A DNA stretch of 64,000 nt from Candidatus Cloacimonadota bacterium (GTDB lineage: Bacteria; Cloacimonadota; Cloacimonadia; Cloacimonadales; TCS61): contig JAIPGO010000009.1 of the NCBI GenBank assembly GCA_021736135.1, positions 1-64,000 on the forward strand, written 5' to 3'. The translations under genes and the position numbers were made by a program. This document shows, one piece after another, positions 16,167-24,510 of this stretch. Every line of letters begins with the position of its first letter. The first letter of the stretch is position 1. Below the pieces are notes generated by a model, which ran no database searches, was not told where the DNA came from, and worked only from the letters and a program-made list of their open reading frames with translations.

Positions 16167-16843
16167 TGAGCAGCCGCACAGCTTTGAAGGAGAAACGGTT
16201 ATATCCGGTTCTTTTTATGCTGATTTTGTCCATAATCCTTACTTCCATTCTAGCACTTTTTTTCGAATTATCAAAAGAAAGAGTTGCTGCTTATCAGGAG
16301 CTCAGTTTTCGACGTGACCTTATCGGATTATTTCAGAAACAGATAAGCGGAATTGACAATAGTAATCTGGCTATGATGGATATTAAGCAGATAAACAGCA
16401 TCTATGAAAGTGCAGTAACTGAGCTGCACATTGCGCCAAAACAGGAGATAATATATTACCAGGTAAAAGACGGCAATCAGCTGATAGGATTCTGTTATCC
16501 CTTCTCAATGAGCGGATTGTGGGGTACTATCAGTCTTCTTGCTGCTGTTGACGTGGATTTTAGCACTATAATGGGAATCAGGATCACTAATCAGAATGAA
16601 ACTCCGGGGTTAGGAGGAAGAATTTCCGAAGACTGGTTCCAGCAGCAGTTTGCCGGGCACAGGTTCCGAGCCGGAAATGAATTTCTTACCTGGGAACTGA
16701 TTCCGGAAAAATCAGTCCCGCAAAAGGAAGCAATCAGGCAGATAACAGGTGCCACCATCAGCAGTCGTTCAGTTACAGATGGATTGTTAATGAGGTTAAA
16801 GCAGATATATCAATTACAGGTTCCGGCAGGTTCAGATAAATGA
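16166..16843 (+). CDS. nqrC: NqrC/RnfG-type flavin subunit
   Basis: 225 residues. One N-terminal membrane helix (about 13-34) anchors a periplasmic domain. The FMN-attachment motif TGATISS has T197 as the predicted phosphoester-linked threonine, and ETPGLGGRI is the conserved loop of the family. ApbE-type flavin transferase would attach the flavin; no apbE is in this window. It starts overlapping nqrB and its stop overlaps nqrD by four bases. Length is between RnfG and NqrC. Confidence 0.88.
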   Translation: MSSRTALKEKRLYPVLFMLILSIILTSILALFFELSKERVAAYQELSFRRDLIGLFQKQISGIDNSNLAMMDIKQINSIYESAVTELHIAPKQEIIYYQVKDGNQLIGFCYPFSMSGLWGTISLLAAVDVDFSTIMGIRITNQNETPGLGGRISEDWFQQQFAGHRFRAGNEFLTWELIPEKSVPQKEAIRQITGATISSRSVTDGLLMRLKQIYQLQVPAGSDK

Positions 16844-17439
16844 AAAAAATTGAAATTTTCCGGCAAAGTGCTTTTAAAGAAAATGCTATTATAATACAAA
16901 TTCTGGGGATCTGTTCTGCCCTGGCAGTTACTAACCTGATGCAGAACAGTCTCGTGATGGGGCTTGGCGTCACTTTTACGCTGGCGCTATCCTCAATGAC
17001 TGCTTCCCTGATCCGCAATCTCATTCCTTCCCGGGTGCGTATGATGGCACAGACCTTCATCATCGCCTTTTACGTGATCCTGGTTGACCTTTTTCTAAAA
17101 GCTTTCTTACCCGAGGTCAGTCGTCAACTGGGTCCTTATGTTGGGCTTATTATCACTAATTGCATCATAATGGGCAGGCTGGAAGCTTTTGCGGGGAAAA
17201 ATCCGCCGCTGGAAAGTTTAGTGGATGGCATAGGCGCCGGAACGGGTTATACGCTGATTCTGCTGACCATATCTTTTGTGAGAGAGCTATTTGGCAATGG
17301 GACTTTATTTGGCTATAAGATTCTTGGTGAGTGGTGGATCGGCTGGTCGATAATGTCGCTGGCCCCGAGTGCTTTTTTTCTGCTCGCGCTGTTGATCTGG
17401 ATAGTGGAATCCCATAAAAGTAAAGCAGGGAGTAAATAA
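16840..17439 (+). CDS. nqrD: NqrD/RnfE-type membrane subunit
   Basis: 199 residues, six membrane helices. Typical segments are IQILGICSALAVTNLMQNSLVMG, RVRMMAQTFIIAFYVILVDL and ITNCIIMGRLEAFA (abridged), and PPLESLVDGIGAGTGYT. NqrD and NqrE are paralogues with opposite topology that together carry the ion path and a buried iron-sulfur centre held by Cys (here the Cys residues in GICSALAV and ITNCIIMG). The start and stop overlap its neighbours, showing tight translational coupling. Confidence 0.9.
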   Translation: MKKIEIFRQSAFKENAIIIQILGICSALAVTNLMQNSLVMGLGVTFTLALSSMTASLIRNLIPSRVRMMAQTFIIAFYVILVDLFLKAFLPEVSRQLGPYVGLIITNCIIMGRLEAFAGKNPPLESLVDGIGAGTGYTLILLTISFVRELFGNGTLFGYKILGEWWIGWSIMSLAPSAFFLLALLIWIVESHKSKAGSK

Positions 17440-18026
17440 TGGAAATCAACGCTTTTGTCATCTTTTTTGCAGCTATTTTCACGAGTAATATTCTGCTTAC
17501 TAATTTTCTGGGAATGTGTTCTTTTCTCTCTGTTTCCAGGGAAGTTGAATCTGCTTTCGGACTGGGGCTGGCAGTACTTTTTGTGATGATCTTTACAACG
17601 GCAATAAACTATGCCGTCTATTATCTTATACTTGTGCCTTTTGATATTATTTATCTGCAATATATTATATTTATAATAGTGATAGCCGCTTTTGTGCAGT
17701 TGACTGAAATGATCCTGGAACGTTTTTCTCCGGTTCTATATTATACACTGGGAATATTTCTGCCCTTGATCACAGTAAATTGCGCCATTCTGGGAGTATC
17801 ATTATTTATGGTCATCCGGCAGTATTCCTTTCTGCAGTCCATAGCTTACGGTGCCGGTTCCGGTCTTGGCTGGCTGCTGGCAATAATGGCTTTGGCCGGG
17901 ATTCGTCAAAGACTCAAGATCAAGCAGGTGCCCACCGGTTTACAGGGTGCCGGAATAACGCTTATAATTACCGGCATTATGTCTCTGGCTTTTATCGGAT
18001 TTTCCGGTATAGCAGTTATTCAATAG
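17439..18026 (+). CDS. nqrE: NqrE/RnfA-type membrane subunit
   Basis: 195 residues, six membrane helices. Landmarks are IFTSNILLTNFLGMCSFL, AINYAVYYLIL and LPLITVNCAILGVSLF with the conserved Cys of the intramembrane iron site in each half. It starts on the last base of nqrD. The next gene, nqrF, begins 10 bases downstream after GGGAGATGCA. Confidence 0.9.
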   Translation: MEINAFVIFFAAIFTSNILLTNFLGMCSFLSVSREVESAFGLGLAVLFVMIFTTAINYAVYYLILVPFDIIYLQYIIFIIVIAAFVQLTEMILERFSPVLYYTLGIFLPLITVNCAILGVSLFMVIRQYSFLQSIAYGAGSGLGWLLAIMALAGIRQRLKIKQVPTGLQGAGITLIITGIMSLAFIGFSGIAVIQ

Positions 18027-18035
18027 GGAGATGCA

Positions 18036-19136
18036 ATGCTGATACTGATTCTGCAGACAACCGGATTAACGGCACTAATCGCCGGGCTGCTGTCTTTGAT
18101 ACTCGTAATTGCGGAACGCTATCTGGCTGACTATGGCGAGTGCAAAATAGATATCAATGGTAAACGCAAGGAAGTTGTTAAAGGTGGTTCATCCCTGCTG
18201 GCTACCCTTAATGAAAAGAAAATTTATCTCGCTTCCGCCTGTGGCGGCAGAGGTAGCTGCGGTTTCTGCAAATGCCTGGTTCTCGATGGTGGCGGGCCCC
18301 TGCTGCCTACGGAAAAACCGTTCCTTACAACTGATGAAATTTCTCAGAATATCCGCTTAGCCTGTCAGGTAAAGATCAAGCAGGATATTAAAATCCAGAT
18401 ACCGGAAGCCATATTCAATATCAGAAAATACAAGGCTGTTGTGGAAAAGATTGTTGATTTTACTTACGACATCAAGGAGTTGACCTTTCGTCTGCTCGAA
18501 CCGGCAACAATTGATTTCAAAGCCGGACAGTATGTGCAACTGCATACCAGAAGTTACGAAAAGATCAAAAATCCTGTTTCCCGAGCTTATTCCATTTCAT
18601 CTAATCCCAGTCAAAGCAATCTACTGCAATTGATAATACGCCGCGTGCCTGAGGGCATCTGCACCACCTGGGTACATGATTACCTGAAAGAAGGCGAAGA
18701 AATAGAATTCACCGGACCTTTCGGGGATTTTTATATTCGGGAAACTGAGGCAGATATGCTGTTTATTGCCGGAGGTTCCGGGAAAGCGCCCATAAAATCC
18801 ATGCTCGAATGGCTGGCCGAAAATAAAAGCCAGCGTCGCATGGTTTATTTTTTTGGTGCCAGGGCGGTACAGGATCTTTATCTGACTGAATATTTCCATG
18901 ACTTTGAAAAAAAACTGGCTGATTTTAATTATGTACCGGTTCTTTCACAACCCCTGGAAAATGATAAATGGGAAGGCAGAACAGGTTACATCACCCAATA
19001 TCTGACGGAATTTGTGCGGGATTGCGCTAATACGGAAGCATATCTCTGCGGCAGCCCGGCAATGATCAACGCTATGGTCAAAGGCCTGAAGGAATGTGGT
19101 ATTAAAGATGAGAAAATCTATTATGACAGTTTCTAA
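18036..19136 (+). CDS. nqrF: NqrF, NADH-oxidising reductase subunit
   Basis: 366 residues. One N-terminal membrane helix (about 5-27) is followed by a plant-type [2Fe-2S] domain with C69, C75, C78 and C110 (ACGGRGSCGFCKC, RLACQV). Then come an FAD-binding domain (R183-AYS) and an NAD domain (IAGGSGKAPIKSML), with the family-like C-terminus EKIYYDSF. NqrF takes electrons from NADH. It is about 40 residues shorter than classical NqrF. Its presence separates this operon from Rnf, which instead uses RnfB and RnfC. Confidence 0.92.
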   Translation: MLILILQTTGLTALIAGLLSLILVIAERYLADYGECKIDINGKRKEVVKGGSSLLATLNEKKIYLASACGGRGSCGFCKCLVLDGGGPLLPTEKPFLTTDEISQNIRLACQVKIKQDIKIQIPEAIFNIRKYKAVVEKIVDFTYDIKELTFRLLEPATIDFKAGQYVQLHTRSYEKIKNPVSRAYSISSNPSQSNLLQLIIRRVPEGICTTWVHDYLKEGEEIEFTGPFGDFYIRETEADMLFIAGGSGKAPIKSMLEWLAENKSQRRMVYFFGARAVQDLYLTEYFHDFEKKLADFNYVPVLSQPLENDKWEGRTGYITQYLTEFVRDCANTEAYLCGSPAMINAMVKGLKECGIKDEKIYYDSF

Positions 19137-19150
19137 TTGAGAGGTGAGAT

Positions 19151-19609
19151 ATGAAGCAGACTCCCGATGAAAAAAGCATTCAGCAAAAAATGCAGCCCGG
19201 AAACCTGACTCTGAAGGGATTTCTGGGAAATGACCAGCGTCACTATCACGAGATCATTGCCGAGGATCTTAAAAAACTCAGCCAGCTGGGTATCACAAAA
19301 GAACAGGTGGCAGATAAACTTCAGGAACTGACGGAGATGGCTTATGAAAATTTTGAAGGTCTGGCAGAACCGGAACCGGGAATTTCTGTGGAATATATTT
19401 CCGTACGAGGAAAAGTGCTTAGCCCCTTCAGCGGTCAGAAACCTGCTCACAAAGGCGTGATTCACTATCACGACAGCATTCGCAATCTCAGTTTCTGCTG
19501 GACTCCTCTCAATATTAAAATGATTCGTGATTACGGATTTTTCGAGGGAAAAGGCTCTGACAATCGCCTGGATCCTGAAATTATTTATCTGGCGTTCTTT
19601 AAAGATTAA
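19151..19609 (+). CDS. conserved-looking cytoplasmic protein of unknown function
   Basis: 152 residues, no signal peptide or membrane segment. The first half is helical and charged (KKLSQLGITKEQVADKLQEL); the second half has a beta-rich stretch with His-containing motifs (KGVIHYHDSIRNLSF). I do not recognise the family. GAGAGGTGAGAT precedes the ATG and it lies 15 bases after nqrF, so it is probably co-transcribed with the pump. A role in its assembly is possible but unsupported. Confidence 0.7.
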   Translation: MKQTPDEKSIQQKMQPGNLTLKGFLGNDQRHYHEIIAEDLKKLSQLGITKEQVADKLQELTEMAYENFEGLAEPEPGISVEYISVRGKVLSPFSGQKPAHKGVIHYHDSIRNLSFCWTPLNIKMIRDYGFFEGKGSDNRLDPEIIYLAFFKD

Positions 19610-19654
19610 TAAATCAGATTAATCGAAATTCAATTTAAAGGAGTATATGGATTA

Positions 19655-20233
19655 ATGAAGTTAGCTCTTCGTTTTTTTATGCTTGTTATGCTCAGTATTA
19701 TTCTGAGTGGCTGCCTGAATACAGAATTTAAGGAATATTACTTCCTGATCAATGATGATGGCTCAGGTTCCGGCTCGATAACGTACTATAATCTTGTTTC
19801 TAGTGAAGAAGATGGTGTAGATGTTTCCGAAGACGATTTTGCCAGACTGGTCAATAATTGGCTATATGGTGATTCCTTCGAGTTGGATAATCCTGATATG
19901 ACGGTGACCTGGAAAGAGATTTATGCTGATGAAGTTCAATTGAACGGCTACGTGGAATTTACTTTTACCGATTATCTGAAAATCGGTTTTTCGCGTCTGG
20001 AGATTGCTGATGGTTATGTGTTAGAATATTATCTTGATGATATAACCGAAACAGTCATTGAGTCAAATGGTGATTTTTATACTGATGAGGATGCCCTTCC
20101 GGTTGTTAACTGGCCTGTTGACACTAAAGAACTTAGTGTTAAAACATTAGTAAAAAAAGATATGAAAGGAGCGCATAGTCTTCTGGGACTTTATCAAGAA
20201 TGGTTAAAGTCAGGGAAAGAGCAGCAGGATTAA
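19655..20233 (+). CDS. lipoprotein, tandem family member 1
   Basis: 192 residues. The signal peptide ends in a lipobox IILSGC, so a diacylated Cys anchors it to a membrane. Mature features shared with the next two genes: N/L-T/S-EFKEY, then INDDGSGSGSI, an Asp-rich turn, a VEFTF strand, and a C-terminal P-V-DTKE segment. I do not recognise the domain; the DGSGSGSI element suggests a beta-strand protein with a repeated turn. AAAGGAG lies upstream. The first copy is the most diverged in its middle. Confidence 0.8.
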   Translation: MKLALRFFMLVMLSIILSGCLNTEFKEYYFLINDDGSGSGSITYYNLVSSEEDGVDVSEDDFARLVNNWLYGDSFELDNPDMTVTWKEIYADEVQLNGYVEFTFTDYLKIGFSRLEIADGYVLEYYLDDITETVIESNGDFYTDEDALPVVNWPVDTKELSVKTLVKKDMKGAHSLLGLYQEWLKSGKEQQD

Positions 20234-20329
20234 TTTATTTACAGAAATGCTTTTTCTGGACTAAATATTTCCTTAATTCTAATTTTGTTTGTGATCATTT
20301 TCCTCAATATATATTTTAAGGAGTAATTT

Positions 20330-20902
20330 ATGATGAAAAATTTTGTTCCCAGACTTTTTGTTCTTATCCTGGTAAGTTTTTTACTAACTGGCTGTTTAAC
20401 TTCTGAATTTAAGGAATACCGGTTTCGGATTAATGCCGACGGTTCGGGTTCCGGCTCTATTAAATTTGTGAACCTGGTATCTGAAGAAGATGATGGGAAA
20501 GATGTTTCCTTCTCAGATTTTGATGAACTGGTTAACAACTATCTGCAGGGAGATACTTTCGAAAATGATAATCCCCTCAAATCAGTTACTTCCAAAATCC
20601 TGTTTGAAGAAAACGGTGTGCTTTGCGGAAAAGTGGAATTTACCTTTGCCAATTATCAGGAAAATGGATTTTTCAAATATGAGGGAAACAGCTGCGCTCC
20701 GGTTATGTATTATCTGGGTGATCTGGGTGAAACATTTATAGAATCAGATGGTGAACATTATGCCGGTGATGCTGACATTCCCATTATTATCTGGGCACCT
20801 GACACTAAGGAATTTTACTTTAAAACTAATGTAAAAGACGATATGACAGATGCTCATAATCTCCTGGAGCTTTATAATCTCTGGAAATTGACTCAGGATT
20901 AA
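20330..20902 (+). CDS. lipoprotein, tandem family member 2
   Basis: 190 residues, paralogous to its neighbours. Lipobox LLTGC, then SEFKEYRFRINADGSGSGSI, and the shared order FVNLVSEEDD, FDELVNNYLQGDTFE, CGKVEFTF and APDTKEFYFKTN. It is closest to member 3 in the central EENGVLCGKVEFTF / EEDGVLCGIVEFTF segment. AAGGAG precedes the start (ATGATG; the second ATG at 20333 is equally possible). A hairpin follows it. Confidence 0.8.
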   Translation: MMKNFVPRLFVLILVSFLLTGCLTSEFKEYRFRINADGSGSGSIKFVNLVSEEDDGKDVSFSDFDELVNNYLQGDTFENDNPLKSVTSKILFEENGVLCGKVEFTFANYQENGFFKYEGNSCAPVMYYLGDLGETFIESDGEHYAGDADIPIIIWAPDTKEFYFKTNVKDDMTDAHNLLELYNLWKLTQD

Positions 20903-20920
20903 GGTTTAGCTTCAGCTTGA

Positions 20921-20954
20921 AAATAGCCCTGATGCGAAAACAGAAGGGCTATTT
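20921..20954 (+). terminator. hairpin after lipoprotein 2
   Basis: AAATAGCCCT (20921-20930) pairs perfectly with AGGGCTATTT (20945-20954). There is a short T-rich stretch after it. It suggests that member 3 has its own promoter. Confidence 0.6.
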
Positions 20955-21051
20955 AGTATTTACCTGTTCGGTTTTATCTTTTTCTGGACTTAATTATTTC
21001 AAAATCCAGTTTTGTACATTATGATTTTGTGAGAAATTATTGTAAGGAGGT

Positions 21052-21642
21052 ATGAAAATGAAAGTGTTCTATATCAGAATTTTTATCCTTATCCTGGCAA
21101 GTCTACTCGCCAGTGGCTGTCTTAGCTATGAATTTAAGCAATATACTTTTAAGGTTAATGATGATGGTTCAGGTTCGGGTTCTATTAAATTCATTAATCT
21201 GGCTTCGCAGGATGAAGATAGTCTTGATGTGTCACTGGCGGATTTTGACAAACTGATAAACGATTATCTTCAGGGGACCAGCTTTGAAGAAGGAAATCCC
21301 TCCTTTAAGGTGAATAATAAAGAGCTTTACGAGGAAGATGGCGTTTTGTGCGGTATTGTGGAATTTACTTTTGATGATTACTTTGAGGCTGGATTTTACA
21401 CTGATCTGAATTACTTTAACGATTCCGTTACGGACAGTGTTCTGATCTATTATGATGGTGAGTTTGATGAAATAGTATGGGAATCTAATGGTGATGACTT
21501 GTCGGAAATCCTGGATATGCCCGTGATTTCCTGGGCTCTTGATACAAAGTTTTTCTATATAAAAACACAATCAATCCAGGATGATACAAACTCTCACGAA
21601 CTATTGGATATCTATAATATCTGGCAGCAGTCGCAGGAGTAG
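21052..21642 (+). CDS. lipoprotein, tandem family member 3
   Basis: 196 residues with the same plan as the two preceding genes: lipobox LLASGC, SYEFKQYTFKVNDDGSGSGSI, FDKLINDYLQGTSFE, EEDGVLCGIVEFTF and ALDTKFFYIKT. The insertion around YTDLNYFNDSVTDSVL is unique to this copy. AAGGAGG lies close before the first ATG; the in-frame ATG at 21058 has better spacing. The three copies probably arose by tandem duplication. A long inverted repeat separates it from the convergent FtsX gene. Confidence 0.8.
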   Translation: MKMKVFYIRIFILILASLLASGCLSYEFKQYTFKVNDDGSGSGSIKFINLASQDEDSLDVSLADFDKLINDYLQGTSFEEGNPSFKVNNKELYEEDGVLCGIVEFTFDDYFEAGFYTDLNYFNDSVTDSVLIYYDGEFDEIVWESNGDDLSEILDMPVISWALDTKFFYIKTQSIQDDTNSHELLDIYNIWQQSQE

Positions 21643-21661
21643 AAGAATCGTGAGTCGTTAA

Positions 21662-21763
21662 GAGTTAAGACGGTACTCCGGATTGACTTAAGGGTGACAC
21701 CAAAAACCACCCTGCCAACCCATCCCCCAAATCTTAAGTCAATCCGGAGTACCGTCTTAACTC
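21662..21763. repeat. 31-bp perfect inverted repeat between convergent genes
   Basis: The arm 21662-21692 (GAGTTAAGACGGTACTCCGG...) is perfectly complementary to 21733-21763 with a 40-base loop. It lies between the stops of lipoprotein 3 and the FtsX gene, so a bidirectional terminator role is possible. The arms are far longer than needed for that, and there is no T-tract on either side. Confidence 0.85.
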
Positions 21764-21779
21764 AATATTTGCCACTCAC

Positions 21780-22922
21780 CTATTTCAATGCCTCCACCGG
21801 ACTCATCTTAGATATCCCACGCACCGGAAGATAACTCACCACAAGCAATATCAACATAATGATCACAACAGTCAATGCAACCAGCCCCAAGGTATATTTC
21901 GGATACATAGCATCCAGAAGCCCATCCATTCCATAACTGTCCATCATCTCCGGCAGCCTCATTCCAGTTTCCTCAAATTTCCTCAGTAATGGTATCCCCC
22001 ATATGGCTCCCAGTCCCACTGCCAGAAACCCGGAAAGCAGTCCTTCCAGCGTAAAAATCCTGATGATCTGCCCTCTCTGCATTCCCAGCGCCATCATCAT
22101 ACCCACTTCCTTTTTACGTTTAAAAAGCGCCAGTACCTGAGTATCGAATACTGCTATCATCGCCAGAAAGACCAGCAGGATATACATAAATATACCTCCT
22201 GTCAACTCAGTGGCAAACACTGCTCTGAATTCCGCCAGCAGGTCATCCTGCGTTTTATGCTCCCAGCCGGCGCTCACAACAGGTTTCACTCCCTTATAAC
22301 TAAAATAAGTTACTTCTCCCTGCCTATCCAGCATTCCCCACATCTGCTGCAACCCCAGCCAGACCATTCCCTGATCTATCGTAAGTACCGTTGTTTTGAA
22401 TATATGCACGATTTCAAATTCCCGAGCATCGAAACTGCCATGACTGTTCCGCCATCTCAGCATCACTTTATCGCCTTCCTCCAGTTCCAGTTTCTTAGCA
22501 GTCCTGTGCCCCAGCATCAGTTTATTTTTCCCGGCTTCATACTTCAAATATTCAGTCGGCAGTTCCAGTATATCCTGTTCTTCCTCAATCCCTTTTAAAA
22601 TAATATTCTGCATCCGTCCCTGCGGATAGATAACTCCCTGACTCACCAGAAATTCCACCGACTTCTCATCTGCAATCCCTGCCGGCATCACACTCCGGCT
22701 CTTCTCAAAACTGAAAGCATCATAAGGATCATAATCCTGCTGCCAGAACTGCCCATCAGCAATATGCCACTTGATCATCGCCGTCTCTGCATCACGCTGC
22801 CACCCGATATAAAGCCCATGAAACCCGATTATTGCCACCAGTACTATCGATAATATAAAAACATTCAACCACGTCCTGATCCCGCCCCCGATAATATTCC
22901 GCCAGGCCAGCTTAAGCATCAT
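21780..22922 (-). CDS. FtsX/MacB-type ABC permease
   Basis: 380 residues: an N-terminal membrane helix after LKLAWRNIIGGGIRTWLNV, a large extracytoplasmic domain (about 45-240), then three C-terminal membrane helices in the FtsX domain (MIAVFDTQVLALFKRKKEVGMMMALG, with TLEGLLSGFLAVGLG), and SKMSPVEALK at the end. It is a close paralogue of the adjacent gene at 22979. With the LolD-type ATPase of the operon the two permeases would form a heterodimeric, LolCDE-like transporter for lipoproteins or another envelope cargo. The start follows GAGAGGTT. Confidence 0.88.
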   Translation of the reverse strand: MMLKLAWRNIIGGGIRTWLNVFILSIVLVAIIGFHGLYIGWQRDAETAMIKWHIADGQFWQQDYDPYDAFSFEKSRSVMPAGIADEKSVEFLVSQGVIYPQGRMQNIILKGIEEEQDILELPTEYLKYEAGKNKLMLGHRTAKKLELEEGDKVMLRWRNSHGSFDAREFEIVHIFKTTVLTIDQGMVWLGLQQMWGMLDRQGEVTYFSYKGVKPVVSAGWEHKTQDDLLAEFRAVFATELTGGIFMYILLVFLAMIAVFDTQVLALFKRKKEVGMMMALGMQRGQIIRIFTLEGLLSGFLAVGLGAIWGIPLLRKFEETGMRLPEMMDSYGMDGLLDAMYPKYTLGLVALTVVIIMLILLVVSYLPVRGISKMSPVEALK

Positions 22923-22978
22923 CACAACCTCTCATTATATAAGTCCCATAAGTCCTATTAGTCCCATATTCCCAAAAA

Positions 22979-24127
22979 TCACTTAAGAGCACTCACCGGA
23001 CTCATCTTAGATATAGATCTCACTGGCAGATAACTCACCACCAGCAATATCAAATTGATCAGCACTATCGTCAAGACCACTATTTTCAGTGAATATTGCG
23101 GATACATGGCATCCAGAAATCCGTCAATCCCATAATTATCCATCATTTCCGGCAGCCTTAAACCATACTTGCTGAATCTCAGCAGCAGCGGAGTCCCCCA
23201 TAATGCACCTAATCCAACAGCCAGCAATCCTGATAGCAGTCCTTCCAGTGTAAATACCTTTATTATCTGCCCAGAACGCAGCCCCAGCGCCATCATCATA
23301 CCAATTTCCCGCCTGCGCTTGAACATTGCCAGAACCTGAGTATCAAAAACCGCTATCATTGCTAAAAAGAGCAGCAATACATACATGAAACTCACACCCG
23401 CCATCTTGGCTGCAAACAGCGCTCTGAACTCACTCAACAGTTCGTCCTGAGTCTTCCAGATCCAGCCTGCTCCCAATTTTGGTCTCAAACCACGATAACT
23501 GAAATAAGTAACCTCACCAGGTGCATCCAGCATTTCCCGCATCTGCTCCAGTCCAAGCCACACCTGCCCTTGATCTATGGTCAATACTGGAGAAGTGAAA
23601 ATATGCACGATCTCAAATTCACGTGCATCAAAACTCCCATGAACATCCCGCCACCGCAGCATTAACCGGTCTCCCTCGCTCAAACCCAGCTTTTTTGCTG
23701 TACGGTAGCCCAGCATTAATTTATACCTGCCTTCTTTAAATCTCAAATATTCCGTCGGAAGTTCCAGCAAAACCTGTTCTTCCTCTACTCCCTTCAAAAT
23801 TATATTCTTCATCCGTCCCTGCGGATATATCACTCCCTGATCAATCAGAAATTCCACACTGGCAGCATCATTAATCCCTTTTGGCATCGCACTCCGCGCT
23901 ACATCAAAACTGAAAGGATCATAAGGATCATAATCTTTCTGCCAATACTGCCCATCTGCTATATGCCAGCGTATCATCCCATTCTCAGCATTTCGCTGCC
24001 ACCCCACAAAAAGCCCATGGAAACCGATAATTGTCACCAGCACCACCGAAAGTATAAACACGTTCAGCAGACTCCGCACTCCCCCACCCACCAGGTTCCG
24101 CCACGCCAGCTTAAGAACCATCAGCAT
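22979..24127 (-). CDS. FtsX/MacB-type ABC permease, paralogue
   Basis: 382 residues with the same plan as the next gene: LKLAWRNLVGGGVRSLLNV, a periplasmic domain, and the three-helix FtsX domain ending SKMSPVSALK. The two proteins align along their whole length, so they arose by tandem duplication. I start at the ATG 24127 with AAGGAT shortly upstream; ATG 24121 is also possible. The start overlaps the end of the four-helix-bundle gene by 17 bases. The spacer after it contains the GTCCCATAAGTCCTATTAGT-type repeat (about 22942-22968). Confidence 0.88.
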   Translation of the reverse strand: MLMVLKLAWRNLVGGGVRSLLNVFILSVVLVTIIGFHGLFVGWQRNAENGMIRWHIADGQYWQKDYDPYDPFSFDVARSAMPKGINDAASVEFLIDQGVIYPQGRMKNIILKGVEEEQVLLELPTEYLRFKEGRYKLMLGYRTAKKLGLSEGDRLMLRWRDVHGSFDAREFEIVHIFTSPVLTIDQGQVWLGLEQMREMLDAPGEVTYFSYRGLRPKLGAGWIWKTQDELLSEFRALFAAKMAGVSFMYVLLLFLAMIAVFDTQVLAMFKRRREIGMMMALGLRSGQIIKVFTLEGLLSGLLAVGLGALWGTPLLLRFSKYGLRLPEMMDNYGIDGFLDAMYPQYSLKIVVLTIVLINLILLVVSYLPVRSISKMSPVSALK

Positions 24128-24479
24128 TATCCTTTTGTTTTGCACTTTTCACAATTGCGATTAACATTCGTATTATAACTTTCATATCGCCTTCAATTTC
24201 TAAAAACTGCTTCTCAGTTAAAAAACCAGTCCTCTTCATTAATATTAGCCAATAATCAGTCTCATAAGCTTCTTTTAGCGCGATAGACATCTTATGGATA
24301 AAATCCGCCTTGCTTTCTCCATGCTCTGCTTCTCTTACCATCGCCCCAATAGAAGTTCCGCTTCTCAATACCTGTTTCGATAAGACATACTCCTTCTTCT
24401 CGCTACATAAATATTGATACATCTTCACAATCCTGATTGCAAAATCCAGGCTTCTCTCTTCAATCTCATTCTTCTTCAT
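24111..24479 (-). CDS. four-helix-bundle (S23/IVS-type) protein inserted in an ABC operon
   Basis: 122 residues of the TIGR02436 four-helix-bundle family, known from 23S rRNA intervening sequences and from many scattered chromosomal sites. Typical segments are LDFAIRIVKMYQYL, LSKQVLRSGTSIGAMVREAEHG, FIHKMSIALKEAYETDYWL and ITLI-like ends. The start at 24479 follows GGAGG with good spacing. The region upstream of it is a CCATCGT-type direct repeat (24494-24514). It lies between the ATPase and permease genes of one transporter, an odd place, and has no known part in transport. Function is unknown. Confidence 0.85.
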   Translation of the reverse strand: MKKNEIEERSLDFAIRIVKMYQYLCSEKKEYVLSKQVLRSGTSIGAMVREAEHGESKADFIHKMSIALKEAYETDYWLILMKRTGFLTEKQFLEIEGDMKVIIRMLIAIVKSAKQKDNADGS

Positions 24480-24510
24480 CTTTTTATCCTCCATCGTCCA
24501 TCGTCCATCG

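Noticed and set aside
15258-19136. Ordinary Rnf complex
   Set aside because: The last gene has the [2Fe-2S]/FAD/NAD plan and C-terminus of NqrF, and rnfB and rnfC are missing; B and C subunit sizes alone would have suggested Rnf.
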